The notes below the pieces were generated by a model that worked only from the letters and a program-made list of their open reading frames with translations, did no database searches and was not told where the DNA came from. The position numbers were made by a program, and so were the translations under genes. A stretch of DNA of 64,000 nucleotides, taken from assembly GCA_947500005.1 (NCBI GenBank), contig CANMQJ010000020.1:30528-94527 (forward strand), given 5' to 3'. The DNA comes from an uncultured Paracoccaceae bacterium. Lineage in GTDB: Bacteria > Pseudomonadota > Alphaproteobacteria > Rhodobacterales > Rhodobacteraceae. How positions within the stretch are numbered: position 1 is the stretch's first letter; each line of letters starts with the position of its first letter. Shown here one piece after another: positions 44,286 to 53,286 of this stretch.

Positions 44286-45485
44286 ATGACAGAACGTTTC
44301 ACAGGCAGTTTCACCCAGCAGGAATCGCTTCCCGAGGAGGCGATAGACGCCGCGCTCGCCGTGCTGCGGCACGGGCGGCTGCACCGCTACAACGTCGCGC
44401 CCGGCGAATTGGGCGAGACCGCGCTTCTGGAGCAGGAATTCGCGGAGATGACAGGCGCGAAATTCTGCCTTGCCGTGGCCTCGGGTGGTTATGCGATGGC
44501 GACCGCGTTGCGGGCCGTGGGCGTTGCGCCGGGCGATACGGTTCTGTCCAACGCCTTCACGCTGGCGCCGGTGCCGGGGGCCATCGCCTCGGTCGGCGCG
44601 GTGCCGGTCTTTGTGGGCGTGACCGAGGATCTGACGATCGACCTCTACGACTTGGAAGCCAAGGCCGGGCAGGCGAAGGTGCTGCTTCTCAGCCATATGC
44701 GCGGGCATATCTGCGACATGGACCGGCTGATGGCGATCTGCGACGCGGCGGGGGTCACGGTGATCGAGGATTGCGCGCATACGATGGGCGCGGCGTGGAA
44801 CGGTGTGCCGTCGGGCCGTCACGGCGCCATCGGATGTTATTCGTGCCAGACCTACAAACATGTGAACTCGGGCGAGGGCGGGCTGCTGGTCACCGATGAC
44901 GAGGAACTGGCGGCAAGGGCGGTGATGCTGTCGGGCTCCTACATGCTTTACGAGCGTCACCTGGCTGCGCCGGGTCCCGAGGTGTTCGAGCGGGTAAAGT
45001 ACGTCACGCCGAACATATCGGGGCGGATGGACAATCTGCGCGCGGCGATCCTGCGGCCGCAGTTGCGCGCGTTGGAGACCCAGGTCGAGCGTTGGAACGA
45101 GCGGTACCATCTGCTGGAAGAGGGTGTGCGCGGCACGCCCGGGCTGACCGTGGTCGAGCGCCCGGATGCGGAGCGTTACGTCGGTTCCTCGATCCAGTTC
45201 CTGCTGCTCGACTGGCCCGCGGAGGCTGTGCAGGAAGCTTTGCGGCGCTGCGCGGCGCGGGGCGTGGAGATGAAATGGTTCGGTGCGCCGGAGCCGGTGG
45301 CCTTCACCTCGCGCTATGACAGCTGGCGCTATGCGCCCATCGAGCGGATGCCGGCAAGCGACCGGGTGCTGGCGGGCATTCTGGACATGCGCGTGCCGCT
45401 GACCTTCAGCCTTGAGGATTGCGCGCTGATCGCCCGCATCATCCGGGCCGAGGTTGGCGCGGTCTGGCAATCGCTACCTGATTGA
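44286..45485 (+). CDS. DegT/DnrJ/EryC1/StrS family aminotransferase
   Basis: 399 residues. The PLP lysine lies in YSCQTYKHVNSGEGGLLVTD. EDCAHTMGAAWNG holds the cofactor-contacting Asp, and VASGGYAMATALRAVGVAPG the phosphate-binding loop. Such enzymes usually transaminate nucleotide-linked ketosugars, but no sugar-biosynthesis genes are adjacent. A strong terminator follows 28 bp after the stop. Confidence 0.9.
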   Translation: MTERFTGSFTQQESLPEEAIDAALAVLRHGRLHRYNVAPGELGETALLEQEFAEMTGAKFCLAVASGGYAMATALRAVGVAPGDTVLSNAFTLAPVPGAIASVGAVPVFVGVTEDLTIDLYDLEAKAGQAKVLLLSHMRGHICDMDRLMAICDAAGVTVIEDCAHTMGAAWNGVPSGRHGAIGCYSCQTYKHVNSGEGGLLVTDDEELAARAVMLSGSYMLYERHLAAPGPEVFERVKYVTPNISGRMDNLRAAILRPQLRALETQVERWNERYHLLEEGVRGTPGLTVVERPDAERYVGSSIQFLLLDWPAEAVQEALRRCAARGVEMKWFGAPEPVAFTSRYDSWRYAPIERMPASDRVLAGILDMRVPLTFSLEDCALIARIIRAEVGAVWQSLPD

Positions 45486-45512
45486 GTGCGCCTGGCGGCG
45501 CACGCTCGATGA

Positions 45513-45544
45513 GGAAAAGCCCCCGCCTGCGCGGGGGCTTTTCC
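45513..45544. terminator. Strong intrinsic terminator after the DegT aminotransferase gene
   Basis: GGAAAAGCCCCCGC (45513-45526) pairs perfectly with GCGGGGGCTTTTCC (45531-45544) around a CTGC loop. A U-run on the plus strand (CTTTTCC) and A-run before it would let it act in both directions. It separates the aminotransferase gene from the leucine-degradation cluster. Confidence 0.9.
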
Positions 45545-45610
45545 GGTTTGGGCTTGCGCTACCCTCATGCGATGATTGACCGGACGGCGAAACGCTGCTA
45601 TCGGAATTAT

Positions 45611-45624
45611 TGAACAGTTGTTCA
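45611..45624. promoter_or_regulatory. Palindromic operator candidate upstream of ivd
   Basis: TGAACA-GT-TGTTCA is a perfect 6+6 palindrome that ends 21 bp before the ivd start, in the expected promoter/5' UTR zone. Such palindromes are typical of TetR-type repressor sites; leucine-catabolic genes in proteobacteria are commonly controlled by LiuR/LiuQ-type regulators, but no regulator gene is in this window and the site does not match a motif I can verify. Confidence 0.4.
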
Positions 45625-45645
45625 TAAACGCGAGAGGAGAGCGGG

Positions 45646-46809
45646 ATGTTCACCGCAACCATGCAGTTCGACCTGGGCGAGGATGTGAACGCCCTGCGCG
45701 AGATGGTACAACGCTGGGCCCAGGAGCGGGTCAAGCCGATGGCGGCCGAGATCGACAAGACGAACGAGTTCCCCAATGAGCTGTGGCGCGAGATGGGTGA
45801 GCTGGGCCTTCTGGGCATCACTGTTCCCGAGGCATATGGCGGTGCGGGCATGTCCTATCTGGCGCACACCGTCGCGGTTGAGGAGATCGCGCGTGCGAGC
45901 GCTTCGGTCTCGTTGAGTTATGGCGCGCATTCCAATCTCTGCGTGAACCAGATCAAGCTGAACGGCAACGAGGAGCAGAAGGCGAAATACCTGCCGCGTC
46001 TCGTCTCGGGCGAGCATGTCGGCGCGCTGGCCATGTCGGAAGCTTCGGCCGGGTCGGATGTCGTGTCGATGAAGCTGCGTGCGGAGAAGCGCAACGACCG
46101 CTACGTGCTGAACGGCAACAAGTACTGGATCACCAACGGCCCTGATGCCGATACGCTGGTCGTCTATGCCAAGACCGACCCGGACGCGGGCAGCAAGGGG
46201 ATCACCGCCTTCCTGATCGAGAAGGAGATGAAGGGGTTCTCGACCAGCCCGCATTTCGACAAGCTGGGGATGCGCGGATCGAACACGGCCGAGCTGATCT
46301 TCGACGATGTCGAGGTGCCCTTCGAGAACGTGCTTGGCGAAGAGGGCAAGGGCGTAGCCGTGCTGATGTCGGGGCTGGATTACGAGCGCGTGGTCCTGGC
46401 CGGGATCGGCACGGGTATCATCGCGGCCTGCCTTGACGAGATCATGCCTTACCTCGCCGAGCGCAAGCAGTTCGGCAAGCCCATCGGCACCTTCCAGCTG
46501 ATGCAGGGCAAGATCGCGGACATGTACACGGCGATGAACTCGGCCCGGGCCTATATCTACGAGGTGGCCAAGGCCTGCGACCGGGGTGACGTGACCCGCC
46601 AGGATGCGGCGGCCTGCTGCCTATATGCCTCGGAGCAGGCGATGGTCCAGGCGCATCAGGCGGTCCAGGCCATGGGCGGCGCCGGCTTCCTGTCCGATGC
46701 GGCGGTCAGCCGGATTTTCCGCGATGCCAAGCTGATGGAGATCGGGGCAGGGACATCCGAGATCCGCCGGATGCTGATCGGCCGCGAACTCATGGCCGGA
46801 ATGGCCTGA
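45646..46809 (+). CDS. ivd: Isovaleryl-CoA dehydrogenase
   Basis: 387 residues of the acyl-CoA dehydrogenase family. It has AMSEASAGSDVVSM, KYWITNGPDADTLVVYAKT and IGAGTSEIRRMLIGREL. The catalytic glutamate is Glu247 in LMSGLDYERVVLAGIG, the position used by isovaleryl-CoA dehydrogenases instead of the C-terminal one. It oxidises isovaleryl-CoA to 3-methylcrotonyl-CoA with FAD in leucine breakdown. GAGAGGAGAGCGGG precedes the start. The MCC, HMG-CoA lyase and hydratase genes downstream support this role. Confidence 0.95.
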   Translation: MFTATMQFDLGEDVNALREMVQRWAQERVKPMAAEIDKTNEFPNELWREMGELGLLGITVPEAYGGAGMSYLAHTVAVEEIARASASVSLSYGAHSNLCVNQIKLNGNEEQKAKYLPRLVSGEHVGALAMSEASAGSDVVSMKLRAEKRNDRYVLNGNKYWITNGPDADTLVVYAKTDPDAGSKGITAFLIEKEMKGFSTSPHFDKLGMRGSNTAELIFDDVEVPFENVLGEEGKGVAVLMSGLDYERVVLAGIGTGIIAACLDEIMPYLAERKQFGKPIGTFQLMQGKIADMYTAMNSARAYIYEVAKACDRGDVTRQDAAACCLYASEQAMVQAHQAVQAMGGAGFLSDAAVSRIFRDAKLMEIGAGTSEIRRMLIGRELMAGMA

Positions 46810-46813
46810 GACG

Positions 46814-47215
46814 ATGGAGACGCTCGCCGCACTAGAGACGGGCGAGGGGGTGCTGCACGGGCAGCTTCCCTGGCTCGTCGCGTTGCTGGAATGGGCATCG
46901 GCGGCGATCGACCTTGCCGCCATCCTGTTGCTGCTGGTGGGGGCGGGGCGCTTCATTCTCGGGGTCGTGGTGGCCGAACTGGTCCGGCGCGGCCCCGAAC
47001 GGGTGGAAAAGACCAACCGGGAACGGATCGAGCTGGGCCGGTATATCCTGGCGGGGCTCGAACTGTTCATCGTCTCGGACGTCATTCACACGGCGTTGAG
47101 CCTGCGCTTCTCGGACCTTCTCTTCCTTCTGTTGCTTGTGATCATCCGGTCGATCACCTCCTATTTCCTGGAGCGCGAACTGGACACCTTGAAAAAGGAG
47201 CTTGGTCGTGAGTGA
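46814..47215 (+). CDS. DUF1622 family membrane protein
   Basis: 133 residues with about three hydrophobic helices (AIDLAAILLLLVGAGRFILG, LELFIVSDVIHTALSL and DLLFLLLLVIIRSITSYFLE). RIELGRYILAGLELFIVSDV is characteristic of DUF1622. It begins 4 bp after ivd, so it is probably co-transcribed. Function unknown. Confidence 0.85.
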   Translation: METLAALETGEGVLHGQLPWLVALLEWASAAIDLAAILLLLVGAGRFILGVVVAELVRRGPERVEKTNRERIELGRYILAGLELFIVSDVIHTALSLRFSDLLFLLLLVIIRSITSYFLERELDTLKKELGRE

Positions 47216-47231
47216 CGGGGGCGTGCGTGAG

Positions 47232-47271
47232 AAAACAAGGCCCGACCCGCTTATCGGCGTGCCGAGCCTTG
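47232..47271 (-). terminator. Probable intrinsic terminator of ompW
   Basis: On the minus strand CAAGGC (47271-47266) pairs with GCCTTG (47241-47236) across a G+C-rich loop, followed by TTTTC. It lies 20 bp beyond the ompW stop. The stem is short and the loop long, so the call is moderate. Confidence 0.45.
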
Positions 47272-47291
47272 CTGACTGTCCGAGGGTCGGA

Positions 47292-47894
47292 TCAGAACCT
47301 GTGCACGTAGCTGAGGCCGATCAGGATCGGGTCGATCTCGGCCGTTCCGATGGGGGCGCCATTCAACGTGGCGTCGCTGTCGATGTCGAACCAGCGGACG
47401 TTCAGACGCACCGCGCCGCGGTCGCTGACGGCATAGTCGAGACCGGCTTGCACCGACACGCCCCAGGAATCGTCAAGCTCCAGTGTGCCGAGCGGCGTGC
47501 TTTCCTCGAACAGCGCGGTGTAGTTGACGCCGACGCCCAGATAGGGGGTCCAGGCGCTGTTGTTGGCGAAGTGATAGTTGAGCGACAGGGTGGGCGGAAG
47601 GTGCTTGGTGCTGCCCGCCACCGCCCCGTTGAGCGAGATGTCATGCTCGAACGGGGTGGCGGCCAAAAGCTCGATGCCCAGATTGTCGCGAATGAAGTAC
47701 TCGAAGGTGAAGATCGGGCGGGTATCGTCGTCGATCGTCACGGCGGCGCCCGCAAGCGTGCCGTTGTTCGATTTCGGCGACAGGTAACCCAAGCCGATGC
47801 CGAAGGTCATGTCGCCCTGCGACTGGGCAAGCGCAGGACCGGAAAGTGCGGCGAGCGCGGTGGTCAGGGCGAGAGCGGCGGAAATGCGTGTCAT
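47292..47894 (-). CDS. ompW: OmpW family outer membrane protein
   Basis: 200 residues with a signal peptide (ISAALALTTALAALSGPALA). The mature protein is a small beta-barrel with repeated aromatic-ended strands: FTFEYFIRDNLGIELLAATP, LPPTLSLNYHF and YLGVGVNYTALFEE. It ends in IGLSYVHRF with the C-terminal Phe required for barrel insertion. GAGGGACC precedes ATG 47894. It sits on the opposite strand between two halves of the leucine-degradation cluster. Confidence 0.93.
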   Translation of the reverse strand: MTRISAALALTTALAALSGPALAQSQGDMTFGIGLGYLSPKSNNGTLAGAAVTIDDDTRPIFTFEYFIRDNLGIELLAATPFEHDISLNGAVAGSTKHLPPTLSLNYHFANNSAWTPYLGVGVNYTALFEESTPLGTLELDDSWGVSVQAGLDYAVSDRGAVRLNVRWFDIDSDATLNGAPIGTAEIDPILIGLSYVHRF

Positions 47895-48061
47895 GAAGGT
47901 CCCTCTTTTTTCTTTGGGGTTTGTGGTGACAGCCGGACACAAGCACAGGGCGCGGAGACAGTCCGTGATCTGGATCAAACCCTACCGATCCGAGTGTCTC
48001 TCTTGCCTGCGAGTGCATGCGAAAATGACATTAAATCGGTGTGTTGCGCGGGGTTCCTGAG

Positions 48062-49594
48062 ATGATCCGCCAGGAATGCATACCGGGTTTGACGCAGGCG
48101 AAGGACTGGGACCTGCCGCGCAGCCTCAACATGGCGCGGGATTGCCTTGCGCATCGCGATGAGGCCACGGCGATCATCGCGTTGGACGGCGGAGCGCGGC
48201 GCGAGGTAAGTTATCGGGCGTTGACCGAGATGACCGACGGGATCGCCCGGCGGTTGCTTGGAGAGGTGGCGCCGGGCGACCGTGTGGGGGTGCTGTTGAG
48301 CCAGTCGCCCTGGTGCGCTGCCGCGCATCTGGCGATCTGGAAGATCGGCGCGATCTCGGTGCCGCTTTTCAAGCTGTTCAAGCATGATGCGCTGGCGAGC
48401 CGGATCGGCGATGCCGGGTTGTCGCTGGTATTGACGGATGCCGAAGGCGCAAGGCTTCTGGGCGATCTGGCCACGCCGCTCATCGCCTCGGACTGCGGGC
48501 TGGAGGGCGAACCGGTTCCCTATGCCGAGACCGGACCGGATGACCCGGCCGTGCTGATCTACACCTCGGGCACCACGGGCGCGCCCAAGGGTGCGCTGCA
48601 TGGGCATCGCGTGCTGACCGGGCATCTGCCCGGCGTCTCGATCAGCCACGATCACCTGCAAGAGGGCGATTGCCTGTGGACCCCGGCCGACTGGGCCTGG
48701 ATCGGCGGCTTGTTCGACGTGCTGATGCCGGGTCTGATGCTGGGCATCCCGGTGGTGGCGGCACGGCTCGACAAGTTCAGTCCCGAGGCCGCCGCCGAGG
48801 TCATCGCTCGAGGCGGCATTCGCAACGTCTTTTTTCCGCCCACCGCGCTGCGGATGCTCAAGGCGGCGGGGCAGAAGATACCCGGCCTGCGCTCCGTGGC
48901 GAGCGGTGGTGAGCCCTTGGGCGCCGAGATGCTGGCCTGGGGGCGCGAAGCCTTCGGCGTCACGATCAACGAGTTCTACGGTCAGACCGAATGCAACATG
49001 ACCGTCTCTTCCTGCGCTGCGGATTTTCCGGTGCGCCCGGGCTGCATCGGCAAGCCGGTGCCGGGACATGATGTTGCGGTGATCGACGAGAACGGCGCGC
49101 CCACCACCGATGAAGGCGACATCGCGGTGCGTCGTGGCTCGGCCTCGATGATGCTGGAATACTGGCGCAATCCTGGGGCTACGGCAGAGAAGTTTCGCGG
49201 CGGCTGGCTGGTGACCGGGGATCGTGGCATCTGGGACGGGGAGTACCTCCGCTTTGTCGGTCGCGAGGATGACGTGATCACATCGTCCGGCTACCGCATC
49301 GGCCCGGCCGAGATCGAGGATTGCCTGCTGACCCATCCCGCCGTGGCGACGGTGGGCGTGGTGGGCAAGCCCGACCCGCTGAGGACCGAGATCGTCAAGG
49401 CCTATGTCGTGCTCAAGCCGGGCGCGCGGGCCGAGGCCGGGGACCTGGCCGCCTGGGTCAGGGACAGGCTCGCCGGCCATTCCTATCCCCGGGAGATCGA
49501 GTTTCTGGACGCCCTGCCCATGACGGTAACGGGCAAGGTGATCCGCAAGGAATTGAAGCGCCGCGCCGCGGCAGAAGAGGAGGCCCCCAAGTGA
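48062..49594 (+). CDS. Acyl-CoA synthetase (AMP-forming)
   Basis: 510 residues. The AMP-binding signature is VLIYTSGTTGAPKGALHGH. GQTECN, WLVTGDRGIWDGEYLRFVGR and the C-terminal lysine segment MTVTGKVIRKELKRR complete the adenylate-forming core. Its place ahead of mccB and mccA suggests a branched-chain or acetoacetate substrate. GTG 48041 is an alternative start seven codons upstream; ATG 48062 is chosen as the first ATG. Its stop overlaps the next gene's GTG start (GTGA). Confidence 0.85.
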   Translation: MIRQECIPGLTQAKDWDLPRSLNMARDCLAHRDEATAIIALDGGARREVSYRALTEMTDGIARRLLGEVAPGDRVGVLLSQSPWCAAAHLAIWKIGAISVPLFKLFKHDALASRIGDAGLSLVLTDAEGARLLGDLATPLIASDCGLEGEPVPYAETGPDDPAVLIYTSGTTGAPKGALHGHRVLTGHLPGVSISHDHLQEGDCLWTPADWAWIGGLFDVLMPGLMLGIPVVAARLDKFSPEAAAEVIARGGIRNVFFPPTALRMLKAAGQKIPGLRSVASGGEPLGAEMLAWGREAFGVTINEFYGQTECNMTVSSCAADFPVRPGCIGKPVPGHDVAVIDENGAPTTDEGDIAVRRGSASMMLEYWRNPGATAEKFRGGWLVTGDRGIWDGEYLRFVGREDDVITSSGYRIGPAEIEDCLLTHPAVATVGVVGKPDPLRTEIVKAYVVLKPGARAEAGDLAAWVRDRLAGHSYPREIEFLDALPMTVTGKVIRKELKRRAAAEEEAPK

Positions 49595-51195
49595 AGCTTT
49601 CGTCCAAGGCCATGCCCGCATCCGAGGCGTTCCGCGAGAACCGCGCCGCGCATCTGGAGGCGCTGGGCCAGATCGCCAAGGCCGCCGAGGCGGCCCGCCA
49701 GGGCGGCGGCGAGAAATCGCGCGCCCGCCATGAGAGCCGGGGCAAGATGCTGCCCCGCCGCCGGGTCGCGAACCTGCTCGACCCCGGCTCGCCCTTCCTC
49801 GAGATCGGGGCGACGGCGGCGCATGACATGTATGGCGGCGCGGCCCCCTGCGCGGGCGTGATCGCCGGCATCGGCCGCGTCGAGGGGCAGGAGGTCATGG
49901 TGGTCTGCAACGACGCCACCGTAAAGGGCGGCACCTACTACCCGATGACCGTCAAGAAACACCTGCGCGCGCAAGAGATCGCGGAAGTGAACAACCTGCC
50001 CTGCATCTACCTGGTGGACTCGGGCGGGGCCAACCTGCCCAACCAGGACGAAGTCTTTCCGGATCGCGATCATTTCGGGCGGATCTTCTTCAACCAGGCC
50101 AACATGTCGGCCAAGGGGATCCCCCAGATCGCGGTGGTGATGGGATCCTGCACCGCGGGGGGCGCCTATGTTCCGGCGATGTCGGACGTGACGATCATCG
50201 TCAAGGAACAGGGCACGATCTTCCTCGCCGGTCCGCCGCTGGTCAAGGCCGCGACCGGAGAGGTCGTCAGTGCCGAGGATCTGGGCGGCGGCGACGTGCA
50301 TACGCGCCTGTCCGGCGTGGCTGATTACCTGGCCGAGGACGACGCCCACGCGCTCGCGCTGGCGCGCCGCGCCGTGCGCTCGCTCAATCGCCGCAAGCCT
50401 CAGACGGTGGACTGGCAGAGCCCCGAAGAGCCCGCCTACGACCCCGACGAGATCCTGGGCGTCGTGCCGGCCGATCTGCGCACGCCCTATGACATCCGGG
50501 AGGTGATCGCGCGACTGGTCGACGGCTCGCGCTTCGACGAGTTCAAGCCGCGCTTCGGCGAGACGCTGGTGACGGGCTTCGCCCACCTGAAAGGCTGCCC
50601 CATCGGCATCATCGCCAACAACGGCGTGCTCTTCTCTGAATCCGCCTCCAAGGGCGCGCATTTCGTGGAACTTTGCAGCCAGCGCAAGATCCCGCTCGTC
50701 TTCCTGCAGAACATCACCGGCTTCATGGTGGGCCGCCGCTACGAGAACGAGGGGATTGCCCGGCACGGGGCCAAGATGGTGACCGCCGTGGCCACGACCA
50801 AGGTGCCGAAGGTCACCATGCTGGTCGGTGGCTCTTTCGGGGCGGGCAATTACGGCATGGCCGGCCGCGCCTATTCGCCACGCTTCCTCTGGACTTGGCC
50901 CAACAGCCGGATCTCGGTCATGGGTGGCGAGCAGGCGGCGGGCGTGCTGGCCACCGTCAAGCGCGACGGGATCGAGCGCGGGGGCGGTTCCTGGTCGGCC
51001 GAGGAGGAGGCCGAGTTCAAGCGCCCCACGCTCGAGATGTTCGCGCATCAGTCGCATCCGCTCTACGCCTCGGCCCGGCTGTGGGACGATGGCGTGATCG
51101 ACCCGCGCAAGAGCCGCGACGTGCTGGCGCTGTCGCTCAGCGCCGCGCTGAACGCGCCCATCGAGCAGACGCGCTTTGGCGTGTTCCGGATGTGA
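49591..51195 (+). CDS. mccB: Methylcrotonyl-CoA carboxylase beta (carboxyltransferase) subunit
   Basis: 534 residues. Carboxyltransferase landmarks are YLVDSGGANLPNQDEVFPDR, VMGSCTAGGAYVPAMSDVTI, and LQNITGFMVGRRYENEGIAR with GGSFGAGNYGMAGRAYSPRF. The NLPNQDEVFPDRDHFGRIFF stretch is typical of MCC rather than propionyl-CoA carboxylase. The start is GTG 49591 (AGAGGAGG just upstream), which overlaps the synthetase stop; ATG 49612 is a weaker alternative. It carboxylates 3-methylcrotonyl-CoA with biotin carried by the alpha subunit. Confidence 0.95.
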   Translation: MKLSSKAMPASEAFRENRAAHLEALGQIAKAAEAARQGGGEKSRARHESRGKMLPRRRVANLLDPGSPFLEIGATAAHDMYGGAAPCAGVIAGIGRVEGQEVMVVCNDATVKGGTYYPMTVKKHLRAQEIAEVNNLPCIYLVDSGGANLPNQDEVFPDRDHFGRIFFNQANMSAKGIPQIAVVMGSCTAGGAYVPAMSDVTIIVKEQGTIFLAGPPLVKAATGEVVSAEDLGGGDVHTRLSGVADYLAEDDAHALALARRAVRSLNRRKPQTVDWQSPEEPAYDPDEILGVVPADLRTPYDIREVIARLVDGSRFDEFKPRFGETLVTGFAHLKGCPIGIIANNGVLFSESASKGAHFVELCSQRKIPLVFLQNITGFMVGRRYENEGIARHGAKMVTAVATTKVPKVTMLVGGSFGAGNYGMAGRAYSPRFLWTWPNSRISVMGGEQAAGVLATVKRDGIERGGGSWSAEEEAEFKRPTLEMFAHQSHPLYASARLWDDGVIDPRKSRDVLALSLSAALNAPIEQTRFGVFRM

Positions 51196-51199
51196 TCTT

Positions 51200-51250
51200 C
51201 CTCTTGCTGAAAATATCCTCGGGGGTCCGGGGGCAGACAGCCCCCGGTCC
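51200..51250. repeat. REP-like hairpin repeat, copy 2, between mccB and mccA
   Basis: CCTCTTGCTGAAAATATCCT followed by CGGGGGT and a CCGGGGGC-AGACA-GCCCCCGG hairpin (51227-51247 region). It matches, in reverse orientation, the element at 16186-16243. Placed between two genes of one operon, it could affect message stability or the ratio of subunits. Confidence 0.65.
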
Positions 51251-51276
51251 GACGTTCGTCACAAAGGACCAACCCC

Positions 51277-53208
51277 ATGTTTGAAAAGATCCTGATCGCC
51301 AACCGTGGCGAGATCGCCTGCCGCGTCATGGAAACCGCTCGCGCGATGGGCGTCAAGACCGTCGCGGTCTATTCCGACGCGGACGCGGGCGCGAAGCATG
51401 TCCAGATGGCGGACGAGGCGGTACATATTGGCGGGGCGGCCCCGGCGGAGAGTTACCTCAAGGGCGATGTCATCATCGACGCGGCGAAGCGGACGGGCGC
51501 GCAGGCGATCCATCCCGGTTACGGTTTCCTGTCCGAGAACCCGGATTTCGTCGACGCGGTCGAGGCCGCGGGGCTGATCTTCATCGGCCCCTCCGCGGAT
51601 GCGATCCGCAAGATGGGCCTCAAGGATGCCGCCAAGGCGCTGATGGAGAAGGCGGGCGTGCCCGTCGTTCCCGGCTATCACGGCGAGAACCAGGACCCCG
51701 AGCATCTTTCGGGCGCGGCGGACACGATCGGATACCCGGTGCTCATCAAGGCCGTCGCGGGTGGCGGCGGCAAGGGGATGCGGCTGGTCGAGAAGCCCGC
51801 CGATTTTGTCTCGGCGCTGGAAAGCGCGCGGGGCGAGGCAAAGACCGCTTTCGGCAACGATGCCGTCCTGGTCGAGAAATTCGTCGCCAAGCCGCGCCAT
51901 ATCGAGGTGCAGGTCTTTGGCGACGGCACCCATGCCGTGCATCTTTTCGAGAGGGACTGTTCGCTCCAGCGACGCCACCAGAAGGTGATCGAGGAGGCCC
52001 CCGCACCGGGCATGACCGCCGAGATGCGCGAGGCGATGGGGCAGGCGGGCGTGCGCGCGGCCGAGGCCATCGGCTACAAGGGCGCGGGCACGGTGGAGTT
52101 CATCGTCGATGCCTCCGACGGGCTCAGGTCCGACCGGTTCTGGTTCATGGAGATGAACACGCGCCTTCAGGTCGAACATCCCGTGACCGAAGCCATCACC
52201 GGCGTCGACCTGGTGGAATGGCAACTGCGCGTGGCAGCGGGGGAGAGCCTGCCCAAGCGGCAGACAGACCTGTCGATTGACGGCCATGCCTTCGAGGCGC
52301 GGCTTTATGCCGAGGACGTGCCCAAGGGCTTCCTGCCCGCGACCGGGACACTCACGCATCTGGTCTTTCCCCCGATTTGCCGCGCCGACAGCGGCGTACG
52401 TCCGGGGGACACGATCAGCCCCTGGTATGACCCGATGATCGCCAAGGTAATCGTGCACGGACCCACCCGCGCCGTGGCGCTGGCAAGGCTGGCCCGTGCG
52501 CTTGAGGAGACGCAGGTTGCCGGAACGGTGACGAACCTGGCCTTTCTCGGCGCGCTGGCCCGGCATGACGGCTTTGCCCGCGGGGACGTGGATACCGGCC
52601 TGATCGGGCGGGACATCGATGCCCTCGTCAGGGAACCTGCGCCTGAAATGCGTCACAAGGTTGCGGCGGCGATGGCAGCTCTGGATCTGACGGAGGGGGG
52701 CTGGGACACCGGTTTCACCCTGTGGGCGCCGCTGCATCGCGCGGTGATGCTGGCCTGGGACGGTGAACCCTTCGAGGCCGATGTGCAGGTCGAGGGGCCC
52801 GGGCGGCAGGTCTGGCAGATTGACGGGACCGAGGCGGTCGCGGAACGGGTCGGCGGCGCGTGGAACATCGACGGCCAGCCCTTGCCAGACATCGCGCAGG
52901 CGGGCGCGGTCGTGACCGTGTTCGACCAGTACGGTCTTGCCTTCGACGTGATCGATCCGCTTGAGCGCGATGCCTTCTCGGGCGGGGATGGCAACGTGAT
53001 CGAGGCCCCGATGCCGGGTTTGGTGAAAGCCGTTTACGCCAAAGCCGGGCAGGAGGTGAAAGAGGGCGACCGCCTGGCCGTGCTCGAGGCGATGAAGATG
53101 GAGCATTCCCTGCTTGCCGCCCGCGATGGCGTGGTGGCCGAGGTGCTGGCCGAGGCCGGAGCTCAGGTCGAGGCGGGGGCGGCTCTGGTGCGGCTGGAAG
53201 AGGCATGA
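51277..53208 (+). CDS. mccA: Methylcrotonyl-CoA carboxylase alpha (biotin carboxylase) subunit
   Basis: 643 residues. The biotin carboxylase part has KILIANRGEIACRVMETARA, the ATP-grasp glycine loop KAVAGGGGKGMRLVEKP, and WFMEMNTRLQVEHPVTEAIT. The C-terminal biotinyl domain has VLEAMKMEHSLLAARDG with biotinyl Lys607. The region between (about 450-560) is the subunit-binding linker. It loads CO2 onto biotin for MccB. It starts 81 bp after mccB, across a REP-like hairpin. Confidence 0.95.
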   Translation: MFEKILIANRGEIACRVMETARAMGVKTVAVYSDADAGAKHVQMADEAVHIGGAAPAESYLKGDVIIDAAKRTGAQAIHPGYGFLSENPDFVDAVEAAGLIFIGPSADAIRKMGLKDAAKALMEKAGVPVVPGYHGENQDPEHLSGAADTIGYPVLIKAVAGGGGKGMRLVEKPADFVSALESARGEAKTAFGNDAVLVEKFVAKPRHIEVQVFGDGTHAVHLFERDCSLQRRHQKVIEEAPAPGMTAEMREAMGQAGVRAAEAIGYKGAGTVEFIVDASDGLRSDRFWFMEMNTRLQVEHPVTEAITGVDLVEWQLRVAAGESLPKRQTDLSIDGHAFEARLYAEDVPKGFLPATGTLTHLVFPPICRADSGVRPGDTISPWYDPMIAKVIVHGPTRAVALARLARALEETQVAGTVTNLAFLGALARHDGFARGDVDTGLIGRDIDALVREPAPEMRHKVAAAMAALDLTEGGWDTGFTLWAPLHRAVMLAWDGEPFEADVQVEGPGRQVWQIDGTEAVAERVGGAWNIDGQPLPDIAQAGAVVTVFDQYGLAFDVIDPLERDAFSGGDGNVIEAPMPGLVKAVYAKAGQEVKEGDRLAVLEAMKMEHSLLAARDGVVAEVLAEAGAQVEAGAALVRLEEA

Positions 53209-53286
53209 TCCTTGCCCGGACCTGCGTCCCGTGGCAGCGTCCGGACACCCGTATTTGAAACGAGAAGAAGCAGGGAGGGCGCGCCC

